Assembly (NCBI RefSeq): GCF_016623495.1
Contig: NZ_JAEHHL010000008.1
Coordinates: 124,001 to 188,000 of the forward strand
DNA from: Thermohalobaculum xanthum
GTDB lineage: Bacteria; Pseudomonadota; Alphaproteobacteria; Rhodobacterales; Rhodobacteraceae
Length of the DNA stretch: 64,000 nucleotides
Reading direction: 5' to 3'
The notes beneath the pieces were generated by a model, which searched no databases, was not told the origin of the DNA, and saw only the letters and a program-made list of their open reading frames with translations. This document shows, one piece after another, positions 16,046-24,915 of this stretch (position 1 is its first letter; every line of letters starts with the position of its first letter). The translations under genes were made by a program, and so were the position numbers.

Positions 16046-17088
16046 GGCTCGCCCTCTACATCTCGCGCCAGGTGGGGCTCGCGATCGCCGGCGCGGGCGG
16101 CGTCCTGCTGGTGCTCGCGCTCGGGCTTGACCTCCTCGACACGGCGACCGAGCTGCTCGACCTCGGCGGCTTCGCGGCGCTCGCGCGCTACTCGGCGCTG
16201 CGGCTCCCGCTGATTGCGGTGACGGTGCTGCCGATCGCGGTGCTGACCGGCGGCGCCATCGCCTTCTTCGCCATGGCCGCGCGCAGCGAGTTGGTGGTGA
16301 TCCGCGCCTCGGGCGTGAACACCTTGCGCATGATGCTCCTGCTCGCGCCGCTTTCGGGCCTGATCGGGCTCGGCTACGGGTATCTTTCCGACGCTCTCGC
16401 CGCGCGCGCCGAGCAGGCGCTCGTGCGCAGCTTTCCCGAGCTGGTCGGCACACCCACCGCGCGCATGGTCTGGGCGCGCGCGCCGAACGAGATCGTGCGC
16501 ATCCGCAGCTCGATTCCCTCCGGCGGGACGCTCTCGGGCGTGTCGATCTTCGACCTCGACGACGACGGGCTGATCCTCGGCCGGACCGACGCCGAGGGGG
16601 CCGAGTTCCGCGGCGACGGCTGGGAGCTGACCGGCGAGGTCACCGTCACCGGCCTCGGCGGCGTCAACGGCCCCGGCGGCAACCGTCACTGGATCACGCG
16701 GCTGAGACCCGCCGACGTGCGCACGCTTGCGGCCAAGCCCGAATTCGTCGGGGCCCAGCGCGCGGCCCAGGTGCTGGCGGGCATCGCCTATGGCGCGCGC
16801 GGGGCGCCCTTCTACCAGACCCGGCTCTGGCGCGGCTATGTCGCCATCGCGGTGCCCGCGATCATGCTGCTCTTCGCCGCCGCCGCGGGCTTTGGCCTTA
16901 TCCGCTCGGGCGGGCGCGGCTGGCTCGCCGCCGGCGGCGTGGCCACGGGGTTCCTGTTCATCGCGACCGACGGCTTCCTGATCTCGCTGGGGGCAAGCGG
17001 GGCGATGGACCCGATGCTCGCGGTCCTCAGCGCGCCGGTCCTCTTCGCCGGGCTCGGGCTGTGGAGCATCATCCTGCTCGAGGAATAG
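16042..17088 (+). CDS. LptF/LptG-family permease, second of a pair (LptG-like)
   Basis: 348 residues, ATG inside the previous stop (ATGA). N-terminal segments include VGLAIAGAGGVLLVLALGL, then ELLDLGGFAALARYSALRLP and the coupling-helix-like region ARSELVVIRASGVNTLRMM, which in LptG contacts the ATPase. The periplasmic domain spans ~125-230, and C-terminal helices lie at ~265-345. The two permeases together match an LptFG heterodimer. No ATPase is encoded in the window, so it would have to borrow LptB. Start, length and topology fit the family well; the cargo is inferred from the neighbouring ceramide genes. Confidence 0.8.
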   Translation: MRLALYISRQVGLAIAGAGGVLLVLALGLDLLDTATELLDLGGFAALARYSALRLPLIAVTVLPIAVLTGGAIAFFAMAARSELVVIRASGVNTLRMMLLLAPLSGLIGLGYGYLSDALAARAEQALVRSFPELVGTPTARMVWARAPNEIVRIRSSIPSGGTLSGVSIFDLDDDGLILGRTDAEGAEFRGDGWELTGEVTVTGLGGVNGPGGNRHWITRLRPADVRTLAAKPEFVGAQRAAQVLAGIAYGARGAPFYQTRLWRGYVAIAVPAIMLLFAAAAGFGLIRSGGRGWLAAGGVATGFLFIATDGFLISLGASGAMDPMLAVLSAPVLFAGLGLWSIILLEE

Positions 17089-17161
17089 CCCCCTTGGCCC
17101 GCGGCGCCGCAGTCTGGTAACGCTGCGCTCGACGCGCCCCAATGGAGACCCCGCGCCCCGC

Positions 17162-18298
17162 ATGCCCGCCGAGATCGAGATCCGCCCCGTCGCCACGCGG
17201 GCCGAGCGCGAGGCCTTCATCCGCCTTCCCGGACGGCTGATGGCGGATGACCCGGCCTGGGTCGAGCCGTTGCATGCCGAGCGGCGCCAGCACATCGACC
17301 CCGCGCGCAACCCGTTCTTCCGCCACGCCGAGGTCGAGCTCTGGCTCGCCTGGCGCGGGACCGAGCCGGTGGGCCGGATCAGCGCGCAGCTCGACCGCCT
17401 CGCCCCGCCGGTCGAGGGCCGGAGCGTCGGCTTCTGGGGTATGCCCGCCGCGTGCGACACCGAGACCCTCGGCGCCCTGCTCGCGACCGCCGAGCGCTGG
17501 CTCGCGGATCGCGGCGCCGGGCTCGGGCGCGGGCCGTTCTCGCTTTCGGTGAACGAGACCTCGGGCCTCCTGGTCGACGGCTTCGACACGCCGCCATACC
17601 TGCTGATGGCGCATGACCCGGCCTGGATGGGCGCCGCGGTCGAGGGCTGCGGCTGGTCGAAGGGCCGCGACCTCGTGGCCTATGTCATGGACGTCTCGCG
17701 TGGCCTGCCCGACCGGCCGCGCCGGATCGCCGAGCGCAGTCTTGCCGAGGGGGTGACGCTACGCCCGCTCGACCGCCGCCGCTTCGCCGACGAGATCCGC
17801 ATGGTCACGGCGATCTTCAACGACGCCTGGGCCGGCAACTGGGGCTTCGTGCCGCTGACCGAGGCCGAGATCGACGCCATGGCCGCCGAACTCAAGCCGA
17901 TCCTCGACTCCGAACTGGTGTGCATCGCCGAGATCGACGGCGCGCCCGCGGGCTTCATCGTGCTCCTGCCCAACATCAACGAGGCGATCGGCGATCTCGG
18001 CGGTCGCCTGCTGCCCTTCGGCTGGGCCAAGCTGCTGTGGCGGCTCAAGGTCCGCGGACTCAGGACCGGGCGCGTGCCCCTGATGGGCGTGACGCGCCCG
18101 GTCGCCGCGACCGTTCTGGGCAAGACGCTGCCGCTCCTGCTGATCTATGCGCTCGAGGAGCGGGCACGCGCGCGCGGCATCGACGAGATCGAGCTCTCGT
18201 GGCTGCTCGAGGACAACCTGCCGGTCCGCCGCCTGATCGAGTCGCTGGGCGGCCGTCTGACCAAGACCTGGCGCGTCTACGAGAAGGTGCTGGCATGA
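17162..18298 (+). CDS. bcerS: GNAT-fold acyltransferase, bacterial ceramide synthase-like
   Basis: 378 residues. The start IEIRPVATRAEREAFIRLPGRL is followed by DDPAWVEPLHAERRQHIDP-RNPFF and AEVELWLAWRGTEPVGRISA, a set typical of the long GNAT-like proteins that include Caulobacter bCerS (CC_1154). The second half has ELVCIAEIDGAPAGFIVLLP and a final GNAT strand near LSWLLEDNLPVRRLIESLGG. Bacterial ceramide synthase N-acylates 3-ketosphinganine with an acyl-CoA before the keto group is reduced. With spt, acp, ligase and SDR nearby, this completes a five-gene ceramide set. The stop overlaps the next start (ATGA). Confidence 0.8.
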   Translation: MPAEIEIRPVATRAEREAFIRLPGRLMADDPAWVEPLHAERRQHIDPARNPFFRHAEVELWLAWRGTEPVGRISAQLDRLAPPVEGRSVGFWGMPAACDTETLGALLATAERWLADRGAGLGRGPFSLSVNETSGLLVDGFDTPPYLLMAHDPAWMGAAVEGCGWSKGRDLVAYVMDVSRGLPDRPRRIAERSLAEGVTLRPLDRRRFADEIRMVTAIFNDAWAGNWGFVPLTEAEIDAMAAELKPILDSELVCIAEIDGAPAGFIVLLPNINEAIGDLGGRLLPFGWAKLLWRLKVRGLRTGRVPLMGVTRPVAATVLGKTLPLLLIYALEERARARGIDEIELSWLLEDNLPVRRLIESLGGRLTKTWRVYEKVLA

Positions 18299-19050
18299 GC
18301 TGGACCGCGCTGATCCTCGCCGGCTCGCGCGGGGCCGCCGACCCGGTCGCGCAGGCCGCAGGTGTCAGCCACAAGGCCTTCGCCGAGCTGGAAGGCCGGA
18401 CGATGCTGGCGCGCGTCGCCACGGCGCTGTCGGCGGTGCCGCAGGTCGGGCGCATCCTCGTCTCGATCGAGCCCGGCGCACCCGCCCTGCCCGCGGGGCT
18501 CGAGCGCCTCGATGCCGCCCCCTCACCCGCCCGGTCGGTGGGAGCGGCGCTCGCCACCGCCGCGCCCCCGGTGCTGGTCACGACGGCCGACCATCCGCTT
18601 CTGACCCCGGACATGGTGGCCGACTTCATCCGCGGGGCCGAGGCTGCGGGCGCCGACATCTGCGCGGGCGTGGCGACGCGGCCGGTGGTCGAGGCCGCGG
18701 GCAATCCCGCGCGCCGCACCTATCTGCGGTTCCGCGACGCCGAGGTCAGCGGCTGCAACCTGTTCGCCCTGCGCACGCCCCGGGCCGAGGCCGCGGTGCG
18801 GTTCTGGCAGCGCCTCGAGACCGAGCGCAAGAAGCCCTGGCGCATGGCCCTCGCGATCGGGCCGCTCACGCTTGCGTCCTACGCCGCGGGCCTGCTGACG
18901 ATGGCGGGTGCGGCGGGCGCGATCGGGCGCGCCGCCGGGTGCAGCGCGGCTCTGGTCACTCTCGACCATCCCGACGCCGCGCATGACGTCGACAAGCCCG
19001 CCGATCTCGTATTCGCCGAGACGCGGCTGCGCGCGCGGAAGGCAGGCTAG
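18295..19050 (+). CDS. MobA-like NTP transferase of the ceramide cluster
   Basis: 251 residues from an ATG overlapping the ceramide-synthase-like stop. WTALILAGSRGAADPVAQA is the modified nucleotide loop, with SHKAFAELEGRTML supplying the binding Lys, VLVTTADHPLLT the metal aspartate, and AHDVDKPAD near the end. These are the hallmarks of MobA-like NTP transferases. It is the third nucleotidyltransferase-type protein in 15 kb (with 6962-7750 and the N-domain at 12129-13259), suggesting nucleotide-activated headgroup building blocks. True molybdopterin guanylyltransferase is unlikely because no moa/mob genes are near. Converges on the DUF2147 gene with a 4-bp overlap. Confidence 0.75.
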   Translation: MSWTALILAGSRGAADPVAQAAGVSHKAFAELEGRTMLARVATALSAVPQVGRILVSIEPGAPALPAGLERLDAAPSPARSVGAALATAAPPVLVTTADHPLLTPDMVADFIRGAEAAGADICAGVATRPVVEAAGNPARRTYLRFRDAEVSGCNLFALRTPRAEAAVRFWQRLETERKKPWRMALAIGPLTLASYAAGLLTMAGAAGAIGRAAGCSAALVTLDHPDAAHDVDKPADLVFAETRLRARKAG

Positions 19051-19523
19051 AGGCCGCTGCCGTCGTCCGGCTCGCAGCCCGGCAACTCGCCATTCGCCCG
19101 GGTCCAGATCTCGGTCTTGCCCAGCAGCTTCACACCCAAATAGGCGCGTACCTTCAGCGTGTCATCGCCGTTCTGGCGCATCTCCAGATCAAAGGTCTTG
19201 CCTTCCTTGGGGTAGTAGAAGCTGCCATCCTCCCAGTCGCGGCCGTCGGGGCGCAGGCCGCTGATCACCTCGATGCCGCACCAGGGGCGCTCGCGCAGGG
19301 CGGGGTCGGGATTGCGCTCGTCGCGCTTGAGGGTGCCCTCGCTCCAGCGCGGCTTCTCCAGCCAGACGATCTTGCCGCACATCCGCTCGCCACAGGGATA
19401 AAGCTCGACCGCGACTTTCCCCTTCTCGGTCAGCCAGACGCCCTCGACGCCGGCCGCTTGCGCCGCGGCGCTGCCAAGGCCCAGCGCGGCGGCAAGCGCG
19501 AAAACTGCGGAAAATCGGGTCAT
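19047..19523 (-). CDS. DUF2147-family secreted protein
   Basis: 158 residues from the ATG at 19523, preceded by GGAGGAAGG. The signal peptide (TRFSAVFALAAALGLGSAAAQA) ends near residue 23. The mature part opens GVEGVWLTEKGKVAVELYPCG and has CGKIVWLEKPR, GLRPDGRDWEDGSFYYP and YLGVKLLGKTEIW, the family's usual pattern with a pair of conserved cysteines. Function of the family is unknown; it is periplasmic. A longer upstream frame lacks a ribosome-binding site and is rejected. Confidence 0.85.
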   Translation of the reverse strand: MTRFSAVFALAAALGLGSAAAQAAGVEGVWLTEKGKVAVELYPCGERMCGKIVWLEKPRWSEGTLKRDERNPDPALRERPWCGIEVISGLRPDGRDWEDGSFYYPKEGKTFDLEMRQNGDDTLKVRAYLGVKLLGKTEIWTRANGELPGCEPDDGSGL

Positions 19524-19696
19524 GTCATCCTTCCTCCCGGCCCGGCCGGGGACGTGGCGACGGTCGTGATCCTGCGGCGCGCGCCGCAAGCGTTCAAGTC
19601 CTGCAACGGGAGGCCGGCCCGTCTCCGTCGCCGCTTGACGCGGTTGCCGCACCTTGCAACGCTCGACCGCGCATCACCGCATCTGGAGGCATCCGC

Positions 19697-21292
19697 ATGG
19701 CACGCCCCGTCCTCATCGCCACCGTGCTCGTTCTTGGCGCCGTCGCCGCACCGGCCCGCGCCGACTACAGCCTGACGATCCTGCACACCAACGACTTCCA
19801 CAGCCGTGTCGAGCCGATCAACAAGTATGACTCGGCCTGCGGCGAAAAGGATGCGGCCGAGGGCGCCTGCTTCGGCGGCTCAGCGCGGCTGGTGACCGCG
19901 ATTCGCGCGCGGCGTGCGGCGCTCGCGAACTCGATCCTGGTCGATGGCGGCGACCAGTTCCAGGGCTCGCTGTTCTACACCACCTACAAGGGCCGGGCCG
20001 CGGCCGAGCTGATGAACGCGCTGGGCTACGAGGCGATGACCGTCGGCAATCACGAGTTCGACGACGGGCCCGAGATCCTGCGCGACTTCATGGCGGCGGT
20101 CGAGTTTCCGGTGCTGCTGGCCAATGCCGATGTCAGCGCCGAGCCCGCGCTCGCCGACGTGCTGCACCCCTCGGCCGTGATCGAGAAGGCGGGCCAGCGC
20201 ATCGGCCTGATCGGGCTCACCCCGGCCGACACCGCCGAGCTGGCCGCGCCCGGGCCGAACGTCACCTTCTCGGACCCGATCCCGGCGCTGTCGGCCGAGG
20301 TCGCGCGCCTCACCGCTGATGGCATCGACAAGATCATCGTGCTCAGCCATTCGGGCTACCGGCGCGACCTCGAGATCGCCGCCGCCGTGCCGGGCGTCGA
20401 CGTGATCGTGGGCGGCCACAGCAACACCTTCCTGTCGAACACCAGCAACAAGGCCGACGGCCCCTACCCGACCTGGGTCGACGGCCCCGACGGCACCCGG
20501 GTGCCGGTGGTGCAGGCCTATGCCTATGGCAAGTTCCTGGGCGAACTGGCGGTAACCTGGGACGACGCGGGCCGCGTCGTCTCGGCCGAGGGCGAGCCGA
20601 TCCTGATGGACGGCCAGATCGCCGAGGACGCCCCCCTCAAGGCCCGCATCGCCGAACTCGCCATGGCCTTCGACGAGATCCGCAACAAGGTGGTGGCCGA
20701 GACCGCGGCCCCGATCGATGGCGAGCGGGACACCTGCCGCGCCGCCGAATGCCAGATGGGCAACCTCGTGGCCGACGCGATGCTCGACCGGGTGAAGGGC
20801 CAGGGCATCCAGATCGCCATCGCCAATGGCGGGGGCCTGCGCGCATCGATCGAAGCGGGCCCGATCACGATGGGCGAGATCATGACCGTGTTGCCGTTCC
20901 AGAACACGCTCTCGACTTTTGCGCTGACCGGCGCCGACGTGATCGCGGCGCTCGAGAACGGCGTGAGCCAGGTCGAGGACGGCGCCGGCCGCTTCCCGCA
21001 GGTCGCGGGCATGCGCTACAGCTTCCAGCGCTCGGCGCCTCCGGGCGCGCGCATCCGCACGGTCGAGCTGCGCGAGGGTGACGCCTGGGTGCCGCTCGAT
21101 CCCGCGCGGACCTATGGCGTCGTGTCCAACGATTACGTCCGCCGCGGCGGCGACGGCTATGCCGTGTTCGCCGAGCGTGCGATCGATGCCTACGACTACG
21201 GTCCCGCGCTCGACCTCGTGGTGGCCGAATTCCTGATCGCCGGCGGCCCCTACCAGCCCTATATCGACGGCAGAATCACGCCGCTCGACTGA
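19697..21292 (+). CDS. Secreted 5'-nucleotidase/2',3'-cyclic phosphodiesterase (UshA-like)
   Basis: 531 residues with a signal peptide ending near ARA (residue 22). The metallophosphatase domain shows LTILHTNDFHSRVEP, LVDGGDQFQGSLFY, MTVGNHEFDDGPE, LSHSGYRRDLEIA and VDVIVGGHSNTFL, and the C-terminal 5'-nucleotidase domain shows GNLVADAMLDR, IANGGGLRASI, TVLPFQNTL and NDYVRRGGDGYAVF. It releases phosphate from nucleotides in the periplasm. Length and motif order are those of the family. Its 3' end overlaps the convergent racemase gene by 34 bp. Confidence 0.9.
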   Translation: MARPVLIATVLVLGAVAAPARADYSLTILHTNDFHSRVEPINKYDSACGEKDAAEGACFGGSARLVTAIRARRAALANSILVDGGDQFQGSLFYTTYKGRAAAELMNALGYEAMTVGNHEFDDGPEILRDFMAAVEFPVLLANADVSAEPALADVLHPSAVIEKAGQRIGLIGLTPADTAELAAPGPNVTFSDPIPALSAEVARLTADGIDKIIVLSHSGYRRDLEIAAAVPGVDVIVGGHSNTFLSNTSNKADGPYPTWVDGPDGTRVPVVQAYAYGKFLGELAVTWDDAGRVVSAEGEPILMDGQIAEDAPLKARIAELAMAFDEIRNKVVAETAAPIDGERDTCRAAECQMGNLVADAMLDRVKGQGIQIAIANGGGLRASIEAGPITMGEIMTVLPFQNTLSTFALTGADVIAALENGVSQVEDGAGRFPQVAGMRYSFQRSAPPGARIRTVELREGDAWVPLDPARTYGVVSNDYVRRGGDGYAVFAERAIDAYDYGPALDLVVAEFLIAGGPYQPYIDGRITPLD

Positions 21293-22029
21293 GCCCGCGG
21301 CCCGTCCGAGCCGGGCTCACTCGGCGGCGCGGGCTGCCTGCCCGGGGCGCCCAGCCGCACGATCTCGGCCGCCAGCGCGTCCATGGCGTCAAGCACCGGC
21401 GCGCCGGGCGCGATCGCGCCGGCGATCACGGATAGCTCGGTGCAGGCGATCAGCACGGCGTCGGTTTCGGCCCGCAACTCCTCGGTCACTGCCGCCAGGG
21501 CGGCGCGCTCGGCTGGGCCCGTCTGCCCGCGCTTGACGGCGCGGATCAGCTCCATCACCGCCTCCTGCCGCGCGGGGAAGACCGGCTCGAGCCCCGCCTC
21601 GTCCAGCGCGCGGTCATAGAGGCCCAGCATCCGCACCGCGGTCGATGCCAGCAGCCCCACCCGGCGGACGCCGGGCATCGCCGCCAACCGTGCCGCGCTC
21701 AGGCCCAGCATGTCGAGCACCGGCACGCCGACCGCTGCCCGGATCTCGGCCAGGTAGGCGTGCGCGGTGTTGCAGGGCATCGCCAGCGCGACCGAGCCCG
21801 CCGCCTCCAGCCCGCGCGCCATCGCCGCCAGCACGGGCGCGGGGCTCTCGCCCGTGCCCTCGATCACCGCCTTGATGCGCGAGGGCACCTGCGGGTTCTG
21901 ATCGACCAGAAGGTGGACGTGATCGGCGTCGTCCGCCGCGGGCGTCGCGGCGATGACGCGCGCCATCAGGTCGACCGTCGCCTCGGGGCCCATTCCGCCG
22001 AGGATTCCGATCACCGGCCGTTGCTGCAT
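21259..22029 (-). CDS. Aspartate/glutamate racemase-family protein
   Basis: 256 residues from the ATG at 22029 (MQQRPVIGILGGMGPEATVDL); an in-frame start 36 bp upstream only adds basic residues. The catalytic cysteines are in MPCNTAHAYL and LIACTELSVI, and the DQNPQVPSR segment is typical of the RacX/YgeA branch. Members racemise aspartate or other amino acids without PLP, or degrade maleate-type substrates; the presence of both cysteines argues for a racemase. The last ~30 residues (PSEPGSDGPRAQ) are low-complexity and overlap the nucleotidase gene. Confidence 0.8.
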   Translation of the reverse strand: MQQRPVIGILGGMGPEATVDLMARVIAATPAADDADHVHLLVDQNPQVPSRIKAVIEGTGESPAPVLAAMARGLEAAGSVALAMPCNTAHAYLAEIRAAVGVPVLDMLGLSAARLAAMPGVRRVGLLASTAVRMLGLYDRALDEAGLEPVFPARQEAVMELIRAVKRGQTGPAERAALAAVTEELRAETDAVLIACTELSVIAGAIAPGAPVLDAMDALAAEIVRLGAPGRQPAPPSEPGSDGPRAQSSGVILPSI

Positions 22030-22318
22030 GCCCGCTCTCCGTCGCGCGGGGGCCTTCGCCGCCACCGGCCCGGCCCGTCACCTTCGATCCGGCCCGAGGA
22101 TAGTGCGCGACGCCCGGCCCGCGCAAACCCGTTCGCGGCCCGGCCCGGCCGCCGCGCGCTGCCTCGCGCCTTTGCGCAACGCCCGGCGCACCATGCCTAT
22201 CCTCGGCGCACTCCGTCCCTCGAAAGCGTCCGCGGGGCGGCGCGGGCCTGCCCCACACGCCAGCCCGCGCCTTCGCGCCCCGCGGACGCCGAGACATCCC
22301 CAGATCGCAGGAGCCCCC

Positions 22319-22618
22319 ATGACCTTGCCAGGACCCTCACGCCACCTCCGCGCCGCCACCGCCATTTCTCTCGGCATCGGCGCCCTCGCGCTCGGCGGCT
22401 GCGCCACGCTCGCGCCGACCCTGAAAACCGCCGCCGAAGGGGTGCGGGTGACCGCGATCACCGCCTCGGGCGGCGACGACCGCACCGCGGCCACGCGCGT
22501 CGCCCAGGGCATCGCCGCGGGCCAGGCCGCCGTCACCATCGGCTGCGCCATGGTCAGCGACGCGGCCGAGATCGCGCTCTTCGACGGGCTGCGCGACTAC
22601 TGCGCCGCGCGGGACTGA
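22319..22618 (+). CDS. Small lipoprotein of unknown function
   Basis: 99 residues with a ribosome-binding site (GCAGGAG) and a lipoprotein signal: ISLGIGALALGGCATL, lipobox LGGC with Cys near residue 28. The mature ~70 residues contain GVRVTAITASGGDD, IAAGQAAVTIGCAMVSDAA and a final CAARD, with no family I recognise. A longer frame starting upstream has no signal peptide at its front. It converges on the metal transporter operon with 12 bp between stops. Confidence 0.65.
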   Translation: MTLPGPSRHLRAATAISLGIGALALGGCATLAPTLKTAAEGVRVTAITASGGDDRTAATRVAQGIAAGQAAVTIGCAMVSDAAEIALFDGLRDYCAARD

Positions 22619-22630
22619 CGCCCGCGCCCT

Positions 22631-23767
22631 TCAGCCACCGCCGCGCCGCCAGGGCTCGAGCAGGGCCTCCGCCGCGCGGCGGCCCTCGTCGGTCAGCAAC
22701 AGGGCCTCGCCCTCGCGCCGGACCAGTCCCGCGGCGACACCCTTGACCAGCACCTCGCGCGCCCGGCGGTCGGGCCAGTCGAGGTGCAGGCGCAGCGCCG
22801 CGGCGACGTTCTCCTCGCGCCGCGCCGCGGTGTCCTCGTGCGTGGCCAGGTGGACGACCAGCGCGCGGGTCTCGTTCTCGCGCCGGCTCCGTGCTCGGCG
22901 CAGCATGGCCGCGACCACGCCATGGCGCGGCGCGGCCAGCACGGCCAGCCCCAGGCATGCGCCCGTCACCACAGCCATCATGCCCGAGATCGACACGTCC
23001 CACTGCAGGGCCAGCCCATAGCCGCCCAGGCTTGCGATCCCGGCCACGGCCACGCCGATCGGCACCATCCGCTCGAGCCGGTCGGTCAGCAGGTAGGCGG
23101 TGGCGGGCGGCATCACGATGAAGGCGATGAACAGGATCGCGCCCACCGCGTCGAAGGCCGCGACCGCAGTGCCCGATGTCAGGAACAGCAGAACGTAGAA
23201 CAGCGCGCGCGGCGCCAGGCCCATCGCATGCGCCAGCACCGGGTCGAAGGTGCCGATCTTCAGCTCCTTCCAGAACAGCGTGATGAATGCGAGGTCCGCC
23301 GCCGCCGCAGCCCCCATCCACACCAGCGCGCGCGGCACCGACAGGCCCGCCACCTCCAGCGTGTCGAGCCAGACGAAGCCGATCTCGCCCAGCAGAACGG
23401 TATGCGTGTCGATATGGACGTCCGACGCATAGAGGTTCAGCAGCAACACCCCCGCCGCGAACAGCGCGGGGAACACCAGCCCGATCGCGGCGTCGCTCTT
23501 AACCCGACCGGTGGCGGCGATCATCTCGGTCAGGACCACGGTCAGCACGCCGGTCAACGCGGCTCCCAGGATCTGCAGCGGCCCCGATACCGCGCCTGTG
23601 AGCAGCCAGACCGCGACGATGCCAAGCACGATCGAATGGCTGATAGCGTCCGACAGCATCGCCGCGCGGCGCAGGATCAGGAACGGGCCCAGCATGGCCG
23701 CGGCCGCCCCCACCAGGAAGCCGGTGGCCATGATCGAGAAGCCCGGATCGTCGAACAGCGCCTGCAT
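22631..23767 (-). CDS. sitD: Mn/Zn/Fe ABC transporter permease with C-terminal winged-helix-like extension
   Basis: 378 residues from the ATG at 23767, sharing one base with the preceding TGA. Residues 1-285 are an ABC-3 family permease with about eight membrane helices and the motifs AAMLGPFLILRRAAMLSDAISHSIV and FDAVGAILFIAFIVMPPATAYLL. Residues ~290-378 are soluble and include a segment GLVRREGEALLLTDEGRRAAEALL that looks like the recognition helix and wing of a DtxR-type HTH. The two permeases, an ATPase, a binding protein and a divergent MntR-like gene define a SitABCD-type importer. Such C-terminal extensions are known in some family members; their role is unclear. Confidence 0.85.
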   Translation of the reverse strand: MQALFDDPGFSIMATGFLVGAAAAMLGPFLILRRAAMLSDAISHSIVLGIVAVWLLTGAVSGPLQILGAALTGVLTVVLTEMIAATGRVKSDAAIGLVFPALFAAGVLLLNLYASDVHIDTHTVLLGEIGFVWLDTLEVAGLSVPRALVWMGAAAAADLAFITLFWKELKIGTFDPVLAHAMGLAPRALFYVLLFLTSGTAVAAFDAVGAILFIAFIVMPPATAYLLTDRLERMVPIGVAVAGIASLGGYGLALQWDVSISGMMAVVTGACLGLAVLAAPRHGVVAAMLRRARSRRENETRALVVHLATHEDTAARREENVAAALRLHLDWPDRRAREVLVKGVAAGLVRREGEALLLTDEGRRAAEALLEPWRRGGG

Positions 23768-24915
23768 CACGGCCGGTCTCCCTCGCCGCCTGCAAGGATG
23801 TCCTCGGCCTCGGCCTGGCCCTGGGGCGTCAGCACCCAGTGCACGCCCTCGGTGCGGAAATGCGCCGCACGCCTGACCGCGCCGCGGGCCTCGAGCCGGT
23901 CCAGCGCCGCCGCGGTGCCGCCGCCGAAATACACGTCGAGCATGCTCTGCTCGGCCGGGTACTCGGGATCGCCATGCTCGGCCGCCAGCGCGTGGATCGC
24001 GGTCAGCACCCGCTGCCCGCCCAGCGCGCGCCGCTCGGCCCGCCGCTTCATCCAGTCCCAGATCACCCCGCGCCCCGGCGCCAGCAGGATCGAGACCAGC
24101 ACCGCGGCCGACGCCGCCAGCACCACCAGCGGCCCCGTCGCAAGGCCCCGGCCCATCGCGCTGATCAGGGCGCCGGTCACGCCCGCGCCCATCCCGATCG
24201 CGGCCGAGATCACGACCATTGGCCCCAGCCGCGTGACCCACTGCCGGGCCGCCACCGCCGGCGCCACGATCATCGCGGCCATCAGCACCACGCCGACCAT
24301 TTGCAGCCCGATCACCACCGCGACCGCCACCATCACGGTCAGCACCGCCTCGAGCGCGACCACCGGCAGGCCCAGCGTGCGGGCGAAGACGGGGTCGAAG
24401 GTGACCAGCTTGAACTCCTTCCACAGCAGCGCCACCGCGCCCAGCGAGGCCAGCGCCAGCACCCCCATCACCTGCAGGTCCTCGCGCAGGATCGCCGCCG
24501 CCTGCCCGAACAGGAAGGCCTCGAGCCCCGCCTGCCCCGCGCCCGCCTGCCGCTGGATCAGCGTCAGCAGCACGATGCCGAGGGCGAAATAGAAGCTCAG
24601 CACCGAGCCCAGCGCCGCATCGGTCTTGAGCCGCGTCAGCCGGGTCATCGCCATCACCGTCAGCGCGGCCAGCGCCCCCGCCGCCAGAGCGCCGCCCAAG
24701 ATCGCGCCCAGGTCGCGGCTACCGGCCCAAAGGAACCCGAGGCAGATCCCCGGCAGCGCGGCATGGCTCAGCGCATCACCCATCAGCGACTGCTGGCGCA
24801 GCACCGCGAAGGCGCCGAGCACGCCCGACACGGCGCCCAGGATGGCCGCACCGATCGCCACGGTCTGCAGGGTGTGATCGCTGAGGATCTCCACGAGGCC
24901 CACGGCGCGCCTCAC
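23767..24915 (-). CDS. sitC: Mn/Zn/Fe ABC transporter permease, second subunit, with C-terminal extension
   Basis: 382 residues from the GTG at 24915, which overlaps the ATPase stop (GTGA). ABC-3 permease core with GVLGAFAVLRQQSLMGDALSHAALPG and QMVGVVLMAAMIVAPAVAARQW, about eight helices to residue ~285. The soluble tail (~290-382) contains MLDVYFGGGTAAALDRLEARGAV and EGVHWVLTPQGQAEAEDIL, again resembling a winged helix. It pairs with the downstream permease as a heterodimer in the inner membrane. The track of an open frame reaches further upstream but there it lies in the ATPase gene. Confidence 0.85.
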   Translation of the reverse strand: MRRAVGLVEILSDHTLQTVAIGAAILGAVSGVLGAFAVLRQQSLMGDALSHAALPGICLGFLWAGSRDLGAILGGALAAGALAALTVMAMTRLTRLKTDAALGSVLSFYFALGIVLLTLIQRQAGAGQAGLEAFLFGQAAAILREDLQVMGVLALASLGAVALLWKEFKLVTFDPVFARTLGLPVVALEAVLTVMVAVAVVIGLQMVGVVLMAAMIVAPAVAARQWVTRLGPMVVISAAIGMGAGVTGALISAMGRGLATGPLVVLAASAAVLVSILLAPGRGVIWDWMKRRAERRALGGQRVLTAIHALAAEHGDPEYPAEQSMLDVYFGGGTAAALDRLEARGAVRRAAHFRTEGVHWVLTPQGQAEAEDILAGGEGDRP

